Positions 20,555 through 30,461 of a stretch of 64,000 nt of DNA are shown piece after piece. Within the stretch, counting starts at the first letter, position 1. Each line of letters starts with the position of its first letter. Position numbers and translations under genes: made by a program. Source of the stretch: Propionicimonas sp. (GTDB taxonomy: Bacteria; Actinomycetota; Actinomycetes; Propionibacteriales; Propionibacteriaceae); assembly GCF_029975155.1 (NCBI RefSeq), contig NZ_JARKPQ010000108.1, forward strand, positions 62,001-126,000, in the 5' to 3' direction. The notes under the pieces were generated by a model. The model saw only the letters and a list, made by a program, of their open reading frames with translations. It did no database searches and was not told the origin of the DNA.

Positions 20555-20580
20555 GCCCCGGTTCCGCACGGAACCGGGGC
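20555..20580 (+). terminator. Hairpin terminator of ssrA (no T-tract)
   Basis: GCCCCGGTTCC-GCAC-GGAACCGGGGC, 11-bp perfect stem 10 nt after tmRNA CCA. Confidence 0.8.
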
Positions 20581-20669
20581 GCTGCTGTGCCTCGGGCTCA
20601 GGATCGCTCTCGCTCGCCGGGCGGGACCTGGCTGGAGAGCCGGCGTGCCAGACTGGGCGGCAGGGAGGT

Positions 20670-21230
20670 GTGATGGCGGAATTCACGGTCGGCGACCTGC
20701 TGGTGGCGGGCATCTCGATCACGGACGGCGTCTTCGACGGCACGGTGGTCCTGCTGCTTGACGCGGACGAGTCGGGCACCCTCGGTGTGGTGCTCAACAA
20801 GGTGACCCAGATCGACCTCTCCTCGGCCCTGCCGACATGGGCGGGGATGGTGAGCGAGCCGCAGGCACTGTTCGACGGCGGTCCGGTCTCCCAGCAGGGC
20901 GCGATCTGCCTCGCCGAGCCGTGGTCGGAGGCGGAGGAGCCGCCGGGCTGGCGGGCGGTGTCCGGCCGGATCGGGCTGCTGAACCTGGACACCCCGGTGG
21001 AGATCGCCGAAGGCACCTACCGTCACCTGCGCGTCTTCGCCGGCTACGCGGGCTGGGACGCGGGCCAGCTCGAGCGGGAACTCGAGTTCGACATGTGGCA
21101 CGTGGTGCCGGCGCTACCCTCCGACGTGTTCGATCCCGATCCGGCGACACTGTGGCGCCGGGTCCTGCGCCGGCAGGGTGGGGAGCTCGGTCTGCTGTCC
21201 ACCTGGACGGCGTCCGCAGAGCTGAACTGA
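20670..21230 (+). CDS. YqgE/AlgH family protein
   Basis: VGDLLVAGISITDGVFDGTVVLLLDADESGTLGVVLNKVT...LFDGGPVSQQGAICL. Confidence 0.93.
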   Translation: MMAEFTVGDLLVAGISITDGVFDGTVVLLLDADESGTLGVVLNKVTQIDLSSALPTWAGMVSEPQALFDGGPVSQQGAICLAEPWSEAEEPPGWRAVSGRIGLLNLDTPVEIAEGTYRHLRVFAGYAGWDAGQLERELEFDMWHVVPALPSDVFDPDPATLWRRVLRRQGGELGLLSTWTASAELN

Positions 21231-21308
21231 CGGCGCTTGCGCGGGGTCGCGTCCGCGTGCGGCGTCGTCGCCTAAGATCGTGAGCACTGGCTCACAAGGA
21301 GGACGAAG

Positions 21309-22019
21309 GTGTCAGAGGCTCCCCGGAGTTCACCGCGGATCCTGGTGGTGGACGACGACGAGGCGCTTGCCGAGATGCTGCACATCGTCCTCGGCTCGGA
21401 GGGGTTCGACGCCCGGCTGTGCCACACCGGGGACGCCGCGCTGGACGCCTTCCGCGACTATCGGCCCGACCTCGTCCTGCTCGACCTGATGTTGCCCGGC
21501 CGCGACGGGGTCGACGTCTGCCGCGACATCCGGGCCGAGTCGGGCGTGCCGGTCGTGATGCTGACGGCGAAGAGCGACACCATCGACGTGGTGGACGGGC
21601 TGGCCGCCGGCGCGGACGACTACGTCGCGAAGCCCTTCAAGACACAGGAACTGATCGCCCGGATCAAGACCCGGCTGCGCCGCCACGTCACCCCGGACGC
21701 CGATGTCGACAGCCTGCGGATCGGCGACCTCGTGATCCGGGTCAACGAGCACACCGTCCGCCGTGGCGAGACCGAGATCACGCTCACCCCGCTCGAATTC
21801 GATCTGTTGCTCGCGCTCGCCCGGCGTCCCCGGCAGGCCTTCACCCGTGAGGTGCTGCTGGAGGAGGTGTGGGGCTACCGTCACGCCAGCGACACCCGGC
21901 TGGTGAACGTGCATGTCCAGCGGCTGCGCTCGAAGATCGAGAAGGACCCGGAGCGGCCCGAGATCATCGTGACCGTTCGTGGCGTCGGCTACCGGGCCGG
22001 TGAGCCGAAGCCGGCCTGA
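21309..22019 (+). CDS. mtrA: Two-component response regulator MtrA
   Basis: ILVVDDDEALAEMLHIVLGSEGF receiver domain, OmpR/PhoB wHTH; followed by mtrB-lpqB. Confidence 0.95.
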   Translation: MSEAPRSSPRILVVDDDEALAEMLHIVLGSEGFDARLCHTGDAALDAFRDYRPDLVLLDLMLPGRDGVDVCRDIRAESGVPVVMLTAKSDTIDVVDGLAAGADDYVAKPFKTQELIARIKTRLRRHVTPDADVDSLRIGDLVIRVNEHTVRRGETEITLTPLEFDLLLALARRPRQAFTREVLLEEVWGYRHASDTRLVNVHVQRLRSKIEKDPERPEIIVTVRGVGYRAGEPKPA

Positions 22020-23581
22020 TGAAGGGTCTGGCCCGCTTCGCGCCGTTCCGCCTGTGGGCACGGTCACTGCCGTTCCGGGTGGTGGTCAGCACCCTCGCCG
22101 CGGCGATCGTGATCCTGGTGGCGACAGGCTGGTTCCTGATGGACCAGTCCAGCCGGGGCATCATGGCCGGCAAGACCCAGACCAGCCTGGCGGAGGCGTC
22201 CGCCGTGGTCGCGAGCATGCAGCGCGACCTGCGCACCACCGACCTGCGCACGACATCGGTCAGCGAACGGATCAGCCGCCTCGCCCGGGACGCCGCCGAC
22301 CGTGGCCAGGCCGGCAACCAGTACTTCGTCGTGGTCGAGACCCCGATCTCCCAGATCGGCAGCCGGGGGCTCGCGTCCGAGAGCATCCCGGACAGCCTCC
22401 GCACCGCGATCGGCAGCGGGGACGGCCTGTGGAGCACGCCGACGCTGATCCGGTTCACCGACGCCCGTCCCGCCGAGCCGGGCCTGGTGGTGGGCGCGAC
22501 CCTGGACGCGCCCGGGCAGTCGCCCTATCCGATCTTCTTCCTCTTCTCCACGAGCCAGGAACAGCGCACCCTCGCCGTGGTGCAGCAGGCCGCCCTCGCC
22601 ACCGGGGTGTTCCTGCTGGCCGGTCTGACCGCGACCGTGTACCTGATCTCGCTGCAGGTGCTGCGCCCCGTCCGCGCGGCCCGGTTGGCAGCGGAGAGTC
22701 TCGCCGCCGGGCACTTGGAGGACCGGATGGCCGTCGTCGGGACGGAGGACCTCGCCGGCCTCGCCCGGTCGATGAACCACATGGCCGAAGAGCTGGACAA
22801 GAAGATCACCGAGCTGCAGAACCTCTCCCTGGTGCAGCAGCGCTTCGTGTCCGATGTGTCCCACGAACTGCGCACGCCGCTGACCACGATCCGGATGGCC
22901 GCGGAGGTGCTGCACGCGCACCGGGCCGCTTTCGACGCGGCGTCCGGACGGTCGAGCGAGCTGCTGTCCGCGGAGCTGGACCGGTTCGAGGAACTGCTCA
23001 CCGACCTGCTGGAGATCTCCCGCTTCGATGCCGGCGCCGCCGAACTGGCGCTGGATGACATCGACCTGACCGTGCTGACCGGCGAGGAGGTGGCCGCCGT
23101 GGAGCGCCTGGCGGAGGAGTTCGGCACGGTGATGACCCTCGACGCGGACGGTCCGTGCGTGGCCGAGGTTGACGGACGGCGCATCCGGCGGATCCTGCGA
23201 AACCTGATCACCAACGCCATCGAGCACGGCGAGGGCCGGCCGATCACCGTCCACGTGCGCGGGTTCGACCAGGCTGTCGCGATCGCCGTCCGCGACCACG
23301 GGGTGGGGTTCTCCGCCGTCGAGGCCGGTCAGGTCTTCGACCGGTTCTGGCGCGCCGACCCGTCCCGTGGCCGGAGGGTCGGCGGCACCGGGCTGGGGCT
23401 CTCGATCGCCCTCGAGGACGCGCGGCTGCACGGCGGCCGGCTGGACGCCTGGGGACGTCCGGGGCTCGGGGCGCAGTTCCGGCTGACCCTGCCGCGGCGG
23501 GCCGGAGAGCACTTCGATGCCTCGCCGTGGCCGCTGGTGCCCCCGGATGTGAAGGGAAGGGCCCATGCTGCGCTGCACTGA
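22019..23581 (+). CDS. mtrB: Sensor histidine kinase MtrB
   Basis: HAMP region; FVSDVSHELRTPLTTIRMAAEVL H-box; GLGLSIALEDARLHGGRLDAWG G-box; gene order. Confidence 0.94.
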   Translation: MKGLARFAPFRLWARSLPFRVVVSTLAAAIVILVATGWFLMDQSSRGIMAGKTQTSLAEASAVVASMQRDLRTTDLRTTSVSERISRLARDAADRGQAGNQYFVVVETPISQIGSRGLASESIPDSLRTAIGSGDGLWSTPTLIRFTDARPAEPGLVVGATLDAPGQSPYPIFFLFSTSQEQRTLAVVQQAALATGVFLLAGLTATVYLISLQVLRPVRAARLAAESLAAGHLEDRMAVVGTEDLAGLARSMNHMAEELDKKITELQNLSLVQQRFVSDVSHELRTPLTTIRMAAEVLHAHRAAFDAASGRSSELLSAELDRFEELLTDLLEISRFDAGAAELALDDIDLTVLTGEEVAAVERLAEEFGTVMTLDADGPCVAEVDGRRIRRILRNLITNAIEHGEGRPITVHVRGFDQAVAIAVRDHGVGFSAVEAGQVFDRFWRADPSRGRRVGGTGLGLSIALEDARLHGGRLDAWGRPGLGAQFRLTLPRRAGEHFDASPWPLVPPDVKGRAHAALH

Positions 23582-25346
23582 CTCCCGGACGCGATGGCTC
23601 GCGGCAGCGCTCGGCGTCCTGCTCGCCCTCGGCGGCTGCGCGACGGTCCCGACCAGCGGTCCGGTGGAGCACCACACGCCGCAGGCCAACGGCGTGAACT
23701 CCGGCGTCCAGGTCGACCCGCTGCCACCCTCCGACGGCGCCAGCCAGCTGCTGGTGGTGGAGGGCTTCCTGCACGCGATGAGCGTGTACCAGCCCGACTA
23801 CGAGATCGCGCGGGAGTACCTGACGGAGGCGGCCAGCAACGCCTGGCACCCCGAGGCCGGGGTGCAGATCTACGCCGACGGCTACCCGCCGACCGAGTAC
23901 AACCAGACGGTGGCCCTGCCCGCCCCGCTCTCGGGCAAGCTGGACGCCACCGGCCGCTACCAGCCGGTGAGCGGCGACTCGGCGCCGGGCTACGCCCCCG
24001 GCAAGAGCAATGTGCACAACTTCACCCTGGTCAAGAACGACGCGGGGCAGTGGCGGATCAACAACCCGCCCGAGGGACTGCTGGTGTCGCGGTACGTGTT
24101 CACGACGAACTTCGTGGCGGTGAACCTCCACTTCCTGGACGCCGGGGGTGACGTCCTGGTGCCGGATCCGCGGTTCTTCGCCGCGGGGGACCAGGCGCTG
24201 GACGCCGCCGTCGCGGCGCAGCTGGCCGGGCCGTCGGAGTGGCTGGCTCCGGCCGTGCGCAAGGTCGACACCAAGGGTGTCACCGTGCTCGGTGTCGACG
24301 TGGACGACGCCGGGGTCGCGGGCGTCGCGCTCGGTGGGTCGGCGGACCGGCTGCCGGAGGATCAGCGCCGCACGCTGCTGGCGGAACTCGTGTACACGCT
24401 GTCCGCGTTCACGCAGGTGGGCGCGATCCGAGTGGCCGCGGACGGGCAGGCGTGGCGGGACGACACCGGGCAGGCGATGGTGCGCAGGGACACCTTCAGC
24501 GAACTCGCCCCGGCGGGCGCGGTGTCGCGGGCGTTCTTCCTGGTGAAGGACCACAAGCTGCAGCGCCTGCACGACACCAGCGACTGGGACAAGTTCGCGG
24601 TGGTGAACACGCCGCTGGCGCGGCCGGAGCAGGTGGCGGTGAGCCGGGATCTCACCGGCTTCGCCGTGATCGCCCAGAAGGGCACGCGGCTGCAGACCGC
24701 CCAGGCGGGCTCCACGAAGGTGCACAACCTGCGGACGGGCACCGGACTGCTGCGTCCGTCCTTCTCGCGGACCGGTGAACTGTGGTCGCCGGCCGCGTCC
24801 GGGTTGAGCGGGCTGCAGGTGTTCAGGGGGGAGCAGCGACTGCCGGTGACGGTCGAGTCTCCGGAGAAGTCGCCGAACCTGGTGAACCAGCCGGTGGTGG
24901 CCATGTCCCTGTCGCCGGACGGCGTCCGGGTGGCGATGATCCTCCGCCGGGGCGGCAACACCGTGGTCGGCCTCGCCCGCGTCCAGCGGGGGGCCGACGG
25001 GGGAGTGATCCTCGGCGGGTGGCGCAGCATCGACGTGGCCGCCACGGCGGGCACGGCCGGCAAGGCGCTCGACCTCGGGTGGGTGACCGAGACGAAGCTG
25101 CTCGTGCTGCAGAGCAGCGACAGCGGCGCCGGGGAGAGCGAGACGAGCAGCGTCGTCCAGGTCAGTGAGGACGGCGCGACCGCCACCGACATCGGGCCCA
25201 GCGAGACGGCGAACCTCACCCAGCTCGCGGTCGCGCCGGGGCGTGCGGTCGCGCTCGGCGCCAACGGTGGCGTGTACCGCCTCGACGGAGAGTTCAACTG
25301 GAATCTGGTGATCGCGGCTGTGGATGCCGTCGCCTACTCGGGCTGA
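23565..25346 (+). CDS. lpqB: Lipoprotein LpqB (MtrB accessory)
   Basis: Lipobox LLALGGCA, LpqB-type beta-propeller/GerMN architecture; conserved position after mtrB. Confidence 0.92.
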   Translation: MLRCTDSRTRWLAAALGVLLALGGCATVPTSGPVEHHTPQANGVNSGVQVDPLPPSDGASQLLVVEGFLHAMSVYQPDYEIAREYLTEAASNAWHPEAGVQIYADGYPPTEYNQTVALPAPLSGKLDATGRYQPVSGDSAPGYAPGKSNVHNFTLVKNDAGQWRINNPPEGLLVSRYVFTTNFVAVNLHFLDAGGDVLVPDPRFFAAGDQALDAAVAAQLAGPSEWLAPAVRKVDTKGVTVLGVDVDDAGVAGVALGGSADRLPEDQRRTLLAELVYTLSAFTQVGAIRVAADGQAWRDDTGQAMVRRDTFSELAPAGAVSRAFFLVKDHKLQRLHDTSDWDKFAVVNTPLARPEQVAVSRDLTGFAVIAQKGTRLQTAQAGSTKVHNLRTGTGLLRPSFSRTGELWSPAASGLSGLQVFRGEQRLPVTVESPEKSPNLVNQPVVAMSLSPDGVRVAMILRRGGNTVVGLARVQRGADGGVILGGWRSIDVAATAGTAGKALDLGWVTETKLLVLQSSDSGAGESETSSVVQVSEDGATATDIGPSETANLTQLAVAPGRAVALGANGGVYRLDGEFNWNLVIAAVDAVAYSG

Positions 25347-25395
25347 GCCTGTGGACGACTGACCGGATCGGCGGCCGGCTGCCGAGGATGACGGT

Positions 25396-26124
25396 GTGCG
25401 GATCGCCGATGTGCTCGACCGGGCGGCCGAGCTGGTGCTCGGGGCCGGCTGCGCGGGCTGCGGGCGTCCGGGGCTGGGCCCGTGCGCGGACTGCGTGGCG
25501 GCGGTCGACCGGTCGCCGCCGTTCGTCGCCCCCGGGCTGCCGGACGGGCTCCCGCCGGTGTTCGCCGGAGGGAGCTACGCCGCCGAGCTGCGGCGGCTGC
25601 TGATCGCGGCGAAGGAGCGGCACGCGCTCGGAGTGGTGCCCCTGCTGGGGCGCCGGTTGGCGGCGTCGGTGGCGGGCTGGGCGTTGAGCGAGGGGGACGG
25701 AGGGCAGGTGGCCCTGGTGCCGGTGCCCACGGCGCGGGCGCGGGTCGCCGAGCGCGGCCTCGACCTGACCGTTGCCCTTGCCCGGGTGGCGACCGGGAGG
25801 TTGCGCCGGGCGGGGCTCCCGGCGTCCGTGTGGTGCGGGCTGCGGCTCGTCCGTCGTCCGGCCGACCAGTCGGAGCTGGGCCGGGAGGGCCGGCTGGCGA
25901 ACCTCGCCGGGGCGCTCGAGGCGTCCCGGCCGCCGTCGTCCGCCCGCCTGGTGGTCGTGGACGACATCGTGACGACCGGCGCGACGCTCCTGGAGGCCGT
26001 CCGGGCGTGCTCGGCCGCCGGACGCGCGCCGGTCGCGGGTGCAACGGTGGCGGCCACCACCCGCAGGGGCGGCGGAAAGGGGCGCCCGGTGACCCGGGCG
26101 CCCCTTTGGGCGGGTGATCCCTGA
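25396..26124 (+). CDS. ComF-family phosphoribosyltransferase-like protein
   Basis: N-terminal CAGCGRPGLGPCADC, RRPADQSELGREGRLANLAGAL, PRPP motif LVVVDDIVTTGATLLEAVRA. Confidence 0.93.
   Translation: MRIADVLDRAAELVLGAGCAGCGRPGLGPCADCVAAVDRSPPFVAPGLPDGLPPVFAGGSYAAELRRLLIAAKERHALGVVPLLGRRLAASVAGWALSEGDGGQVALVPVPTARARVAERGLDLTVALARVATGRLRRAGLPASVWCGLRLVRRPADQSELGREGRLANLAGALEASRPPSSARLVVVDDIVTTGATLLEAVRACSAAGRAPVAGATVAATTRRGGGKGRPVTRAPLWAGDP
26076..26107 (+). terminator. Perfect 14-bp hairpin inside the comF 3' coding end
   Basis: AAAGGGGCGCCCGG-TGAC-CCGGGCGCCCCTTT. Confidence 0.75.
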
Positions 26125-26144
26125 GGACGTTGATCCCTGACTTT

Positions 26145-26190
26145 GACGAAGGGTGCTCCTCAGGGCTTCGTCAAGCTCAGCCAGCACGAC
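26145..26190. repeat. Imperfect inverted repeat of the CCCTGA...TTTGACGAAGGG family between comF and glnK
   Basis: CCCTGACTTTGACGAAGGG ... CAGGGCTTCGTCAAGCTCAG. Confidence 0.7.
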
Positions 26191-26195
26191 GCCGT

Positions 26196-26534
26196 CTAGA
26201 TCGCGGTGGCGCCGCTCTCTCCGGTGCGGACGCGGACGACGGTGTCGACCGGGACGATCCACACCTTCCCGTCCCCGACCTGACCGGTGCGGGCCGCCTG
26301 GACGATGACGCCGGTGAGGGCTTCCGCCTCGGCGTCCTCCACGAGCACCTCGAGCCGCACCTTGGTGATGAAGTCGATGGTGTACTCCTCGCCGCGGTAG
26401 ACCTCGACGTGACCGCGCTGGCGGCCGTAGCCGGACACCTCGCTGATGGTCATGCCGCCGACACCGTGGCGCACCAGGGCCTTCTGCACGGTCTCCAGCA
26501 TCTCCGGCTGGATGATCGCCGTTACCAGCTTCAC
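26196..26534 (-). CDS. Nitrogen regulatory protein P-II (GlnB/GlnK)
   Basis: MKLVTAIIQPEMLETVQKALVRHGVGGMTISEVSGYGRQRGH; T-loop VEVYRGEEYTIDF; KVWIVPVDTVVRVRTGESG. Confidence 0.97.
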   Translation of the reverse strand: MKLVTAIIQPEMLETVQKALVRHGVGGMTISEVSGYGRQRGHVEVYRGEEYTIDFITKVRLEVLVEDAEAEALTGVIVQAARTGQVGDGKVWIVPVDTVVRVRTGESGATAI

Positions 26535-27901
26535 TTCGAGGCTCCTGTCTTCGCGGTTTCCGGCATGTCGTCCTTGGTGAGCACGAGAGTGCGCTGGACC
26601 TTGTTGGTGTAGTAGACGGGGCTGAGGTCGTAGCCGGCCTCAGAGTGCTCGGCGAGATCGATGCCGCTCAGTTCGTCCACGGAGCTGATCCGCCAGCCGA
26701 TGGTCTTCTTGATCACCCACGCGATCGCGTAGGAGAGGATGAAGGAGAACGCCATCACCGAGAAGGCACCGATGGCCTGCTTGCCGAGCTGATCGAAGCC
26801 GCCGCCGTAGAAGAGGCCTGCCGCGGCCGGTTCCGCCGGGTCACCCGAGGTGGCCGGATCGGCGAGGAAGCCGATGAGCAGGGTGCCCACCAGGCCACCG
26901 ACCAGGTGGACGCCGACCACGTCGAGCGAGTCGTCGTAGCCCAGGCGGTACTTCAGACCGACCGCGTAGGCGCAGGCGATGCCGGCGATCGCGCCGAGGA
27001 TGATCGCGCCCACGGGGTTGACCGCTCCGGCGGCCGGGGTGATCCCGACCAGGCCGGCGACGATGCCCGACGCCGCACCGAGGGAGGTCGGGTGGCCGTC
27101 CCGGAACCGCTCCACCAGGAGCCAGCCGAGCATCGCCGCGGCGGTGGCGGCCAGGGTGTTCACCCAGGCCAGGCTGGCCAGGCCGTTGGCGGCCACGGCG
27201 GAACCCGCGTTGAAGCCGAACCAGCCGAACCAGAGCAGGGCCGCACCCAGCATGACCAGGGTCATGTTGTGGGGACGCATCGGCTTGGTGCCGAACCCGA
27301 TCCGGGGCCCGACGACCAGAGCGAGGGCGAGCGCGGCGGTGCCTGCGTTGATGTGGATCGCGGTGCCGCCGGCGAAGTCGATCGCGCCGACCACGTTGGC
27401 GATCCAGCCGCCCACCACGCTGCCGTCGTCGCTGCTGAACGCGAAGACCCAGTGCGCCGCCGGGAAGTAGACCAGCGTGCCCCAGAGGATGGCGAACACC
27501 GTCCAGGCGCCGAAGGAGGCGCGGTCGGCGATCGCACCGGACACGAGAGCGACGGTGATGATCGCGAAGCAGGCCTGGAAGGCGACGAAGGCCAGCGCGG
27601 GGTAGGTGGCCTCCGGGTCGTTGGTCAGGAGACCCTGCAGGCCGGCGAACTCGAAGGGATCGCCGATGATGCCGAGGCCGCCGACGGAGTTGCCGAACGC
27701 CATGCTGTAGCCGAACAGCACCCAAAGGACACCGATGACCCCCATCGAGATGAAGCTCATCATCATCATGTTCAGGACACCCTTCGCCCTGACCATGCCA
27801 CCGTAGAAGAGCGCGAGACCGGGGGTCATCAGCAGCACCAGAGCGGCACTGGTGAGGATCCAGGCGGTGTCGCCGGAGTTGAGTTCCAGAATCATGGGCA
27901 T
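26531..27901 (-). CDS. amt: Ammonium transporter
   Basis: ALVLLMTPGLALFYGGMVRAKGVLNMMMMSF, FDFAGGTAIHINAG-like IDFAGGTAIHINAGTAAL; adjacent to P-II. Confidence 0.97.
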   Translation of the reverse strand: MPMILELNSGDTAWILTSAALVLLMTPGLALFYGGMVRAKGVLNMMMMSFISMGVIGVLWVLFGYSMAFGNSVGGLGIIGDPFEFAGLQGLLTNDPEATYPALAFVAFQACFAIITVALVSGAIADRASFGAWTVFAILWGTLVYFPAAHWVFAFSSDDGSVVGGWIANVVGAIDFAGGTAIHINAGTAALALALVVGPRIGFGTKPMRPHNMTLVMLGAALLWFGWFGFNAGSAVAANGLASLAWVNTLAATAAAMLGWLLVERFRDGHPTSLGAASGIVAGLVGITPAAGAVNPVGAIILGAIAGIACAYAVGLKYRLGYDDSLDVVGVHLVGGLVGTLLIGFLADPATSGDPAEPAAAGLFYGGGFDQLGKQAIGAFSVMAFSFILSYAIAWVIKKTIGWRISSVDELSGIDLAEHSEAGYDLSPVYYTNKVQRTLVLTKDDMPETAKTGASK

Positions 27902-28184
27902 CAGGGTGTCCGACCGCTGTTACGTCGGCGTTCACTCGGTGTTACGCGCTGGTTAGGCGGTGTTACAGGCTGGTTGCAGGGTGTGCCCGCCGTCCACAGG
28001 GTGGCATGGCTGGCGCACGGGGAACACACAGGCCGAAGCGGTGGAAAAGCGCTCTTGCCGGGACTACGTTGGGGGCATGGCACCAACGCCAGTAACCAGT
28101 CCTTCCGGGCTGGGAGCCGGGCGGGTGCCTTCACTGTCCGCGCAGGCCCGCGAGGGTCTGCGCCCCCGGACCAAGGAGGTAGAC

Positions 28185-28808
28185 ATGGACGTCCTGGTGA
28201 CTGGCCGGCACTGCCAGATCCCTGATGATTTCCGCGCGCGGGTCGAGGAGAAGATCGCCTCGATCGAGAAGCTCAAGGACAGGGTGATCCGGGTTGAGGT
28301 GCAGGTGTCTGCCCATGGGTACAAGCGGCAGCCCGACCAGTCGACCCGTGTCGAGATCACGCTGCGCAGCCGTGGACCGGTGGTGCGCGCAGAGGCGTCC
28401 GCAGATGACAAGACGGTGGCCTTCGACCACGCCCTGGACCGGTTGAAGTCGCAGCTGCGGCGCGCGTCGGACCGGCGCAAGACCCACCGTGGGCTGCGCG
28501 GGACGGAAGGCCTGGCGAGCGCCGAGCTGGCCGCTGCCCACGAGACCGAGGAGGTGCGTCCGGAGATCCGGAAGATCGCGGGCCTCGAGATCCAGGGGGA
28601 CGGGCCGCTGGTGGTGCGTGAGAAGTACTTCCCGGCGGTCCCGCTGACGCTGGCCCAGGCACTGGACGAGATGGAACTGGTCGGTCACGATTTCGTCCTC
28701 TACGTGGACGCCGAGACCGGAGCCCCGAGCGCCGTCTACCGCCGCAAGGCCTACGACTACGGCGTGATCCACCTGAGCGTCGAGTCCGCCGAGGAGGCCA
28801 CCGCCTGA
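28185..28808 (+). CDS. hpf: Ribosome hibernation promoting factor (long HPF)
   Basis: ATG at 28185 with AAGGAGGT SD; MDVLVTGRHCQIPDDFRARVEEKIASIEKL; C-terminal VREKYFPAVPLTLAQALDEMELVGHDFVLYVDAETGAPSAVYRRKAYDYGVIHL. Confidence 0.95.
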   Translation: MDVLVTGRHCQIPDDFRARVEEKIASIEKLKDRVIRVEVQVSAHGYKRQPDQSTRVEITLRSRGPVVRAEASADDKTVAFDHALDRLKSQLRRASDRRKTHRGLRGTEGLASAELAAAHETEEVRPEIRKIAGLEIQGDGPLVVREKYFPAVPLTLAQALDEMELVGHDFVLYVDAETGAPSAVYRRKAYDYGVIHLSVESAEEATA

Positions 28809-28884
28809 CGCCCGCCCCGGGACGGACGCCTGCGATCCGCCCGGAACCGCTGGTCGAGCCTGTCGAGACCCCCCCGGTCATCGT

Positions 28885-28923
28885 TCCCTGAGGAGGTCGC
28901 TCTGCGACCGTCACGAAGGGCGG
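28885..28923 (+). repeat. CCCTGAGGAG...GTCACGAAGGGCGG dispersed repeat, left flank of DUF222 gene
   Basis: ccctgaggaggtcgctctgcgaccgtcacgaagggcgg; right-flank copy inverted at 30462-30503. Confidence 0.85.
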
Positions 28924-29040
28924 GTGAGCTGGCCGTCAATGCCAGGGGGGTCGGGCTTGCCGAGACCCTGCCGCCTCACCGTTGGTCGAGCTCGTCGAGA
29001 CCCGGTCCGGAACGTCAGAGTCACCTGTTTGGATAGAACC

Positions 29041-30384
29041 ATGACGTTGAGCAGCCCTCTTGTTCCGGCCGGTGAGGTCCTGGCCCAGATGAGCGCGCTG
29101 CTGGACCGGCTCGACCCCGACCGCACCGGTGTGGACCCGAAGACGCGGCTGGCGTGGTTGCGTACCGCCCGCAGGGTGCAGGCCCGGGTCACCGCGCTGA
29201 CCGCCCAGTTGACCGGCGAGGCCGACCACACCAAAGCCGCCGAAGAAACCGCGGGGACGCCGTTGGCGTCGTGGCTGGGTATGGGCGAGACGATCTCCCG
29301 TAAAGAAGCTGCCGGGGCTCTGCGTCAGGCACGCAAACTGGCCCAGCACCGGTTGGTGGGTGAGGCGGCGGTGGCCGGCAGGCTCGGCACGTCTCAGGCT
29401 CGGGCGATCACCACCGTGCTGGATAACCTGGCGTCGCAACTCGACGAAGCTCAGCAGGCCCAGGCTGAGCAGGTGATGGTCGACCTGGCCGGCCATCTGG
29501 ACGCCGACCAGCTATCGAAGGCCGCCGGGCAGGTGTTGAAGACGGTGGTGCCGGAGCGTGCGGAGGAGTCGTTGGAGACTCATTTGCAGCGGCAGGCCGA
29601 GGCAGCGTATCGGCAACGCAGTTTGCGGTTCTTCTTCGAGGGTGCCTCGGTGCGTTTCGACGGCTCTTTGCCCCGCCCGGCTGCGGAGGCCTGGATCGCC
29701 CAGTTGGACGCCCATGCCGAGCAGGCCCGCCGTACCGCCCTGGAACGCCGCGACCCGTTGGCCGAAACGTTGATGCCGGAACAGCGACGGGCTGATGCGC
29801 TGATCGCCCAGATCCACCAACCCACCAGCGACGGCGCGGACGGCCCGTCGGCGCGGGTGCTGGTGATGCTGGACTACGCCAAGCTCACCGCCGGTGCGGC
29901 TGGGGCGGGTGTGTTGCCTGATGGGCAGGAGTTGTCGGCTGGTGAGTTGCGCCGGCTGTGCTGCCAGGCTGAGGTGATTCCGGTGGTGTTGGGTGGTCCG
30001 TCGCAGGTGTTGGATGTGGGTCGGGCCGAGCGGCTGGTCACTCCGCAGTTGCGGGCGGCGTTGATCGCCCGTGACAAGGGCTGTGTGTTCCCTGGCTGCG
30101 ACGCCCCACCCAGCAGGTGTGAGGCTCACCACATCCTGCCTTGGTATCTGGGTGGTCTCACCTGGCTGCACAACCTGGTGTTGTTGTGTCATTCGCATCA
30201 TCCGGTGTGTGAACCGGCCCGGTACGGGGTTCGGGATCAGTGGCAGGTGCGGATCGCCGCCGCTGATGGGCTGCCGGAGTTCATCCCACCCGCCCGGTTG
30301 GACCCGGGGCAGAAACCGGTCCGGCATGCCAGACACCAACACCCACCCGGCAGATCACACACCGGACCGACCCGCGCCGCCTGA
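29041..30384 (+). CDS. DUF222 / 13E12-repeat-family protein with C-terminal HNH endonuclease domain
   Basis: C-terminal RAALIARDKGCVFPGCDAPPSRCEAHHILPWYLGGLTWLHNLVLLCHSHHPVCEP; long helical DUF222 region. Confidence 0.92.
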   Translation: MTLSSPLVPAGEVLAQMSALLDRLDPDRTGVDPKTRLAWLRTARRVQARVTALTAQLTGEADHTKAAEETAGTPLASWLGMGETISRKEAAGALRQARKLAQHRLVGEAAVAGRLGTSQARAITTVLDNLASQLDEAQQAQAEQVMVDLAGHLDADQLSKAAGQVLKTVVPERAEESLETHLQRQAEAAYRQRSLRFFFEGASVRFDGSLPRPAAEAWIAQLDAHAEQARRTALERRDPLAETLMPEQRRADALIAQIHQPTSDGADGPSARVLVMLDYAKLTAGAAGAGVLPDGQELSAGELRRLCCQAEVIPVVLGGPSQVLDVGRAERLVTPQLRAALIARDKGCVFPGCDAPPSRCEAHHILPWYLGGLTWLHNLVLLCHSHHPVCEPARYGVRDQWQVRIAAADGLPEFIPPARLDPGQKPVRHARHQHPPGRSHTGPTRAA

Positions 30385-30461
30385 GAGCTCGGCCGCGCCG
30401 GGGGTAGTCGCCGTGCCGGTGGCGGGAGTCCCGGCATGCGCCGTGATGATGTCCCGTCCGT

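Noticed and set aside
26645-28225. 526-aa plus-strand ORF
   Set aside because: Antisense to amt and then runs into hpf out of frame; no domain
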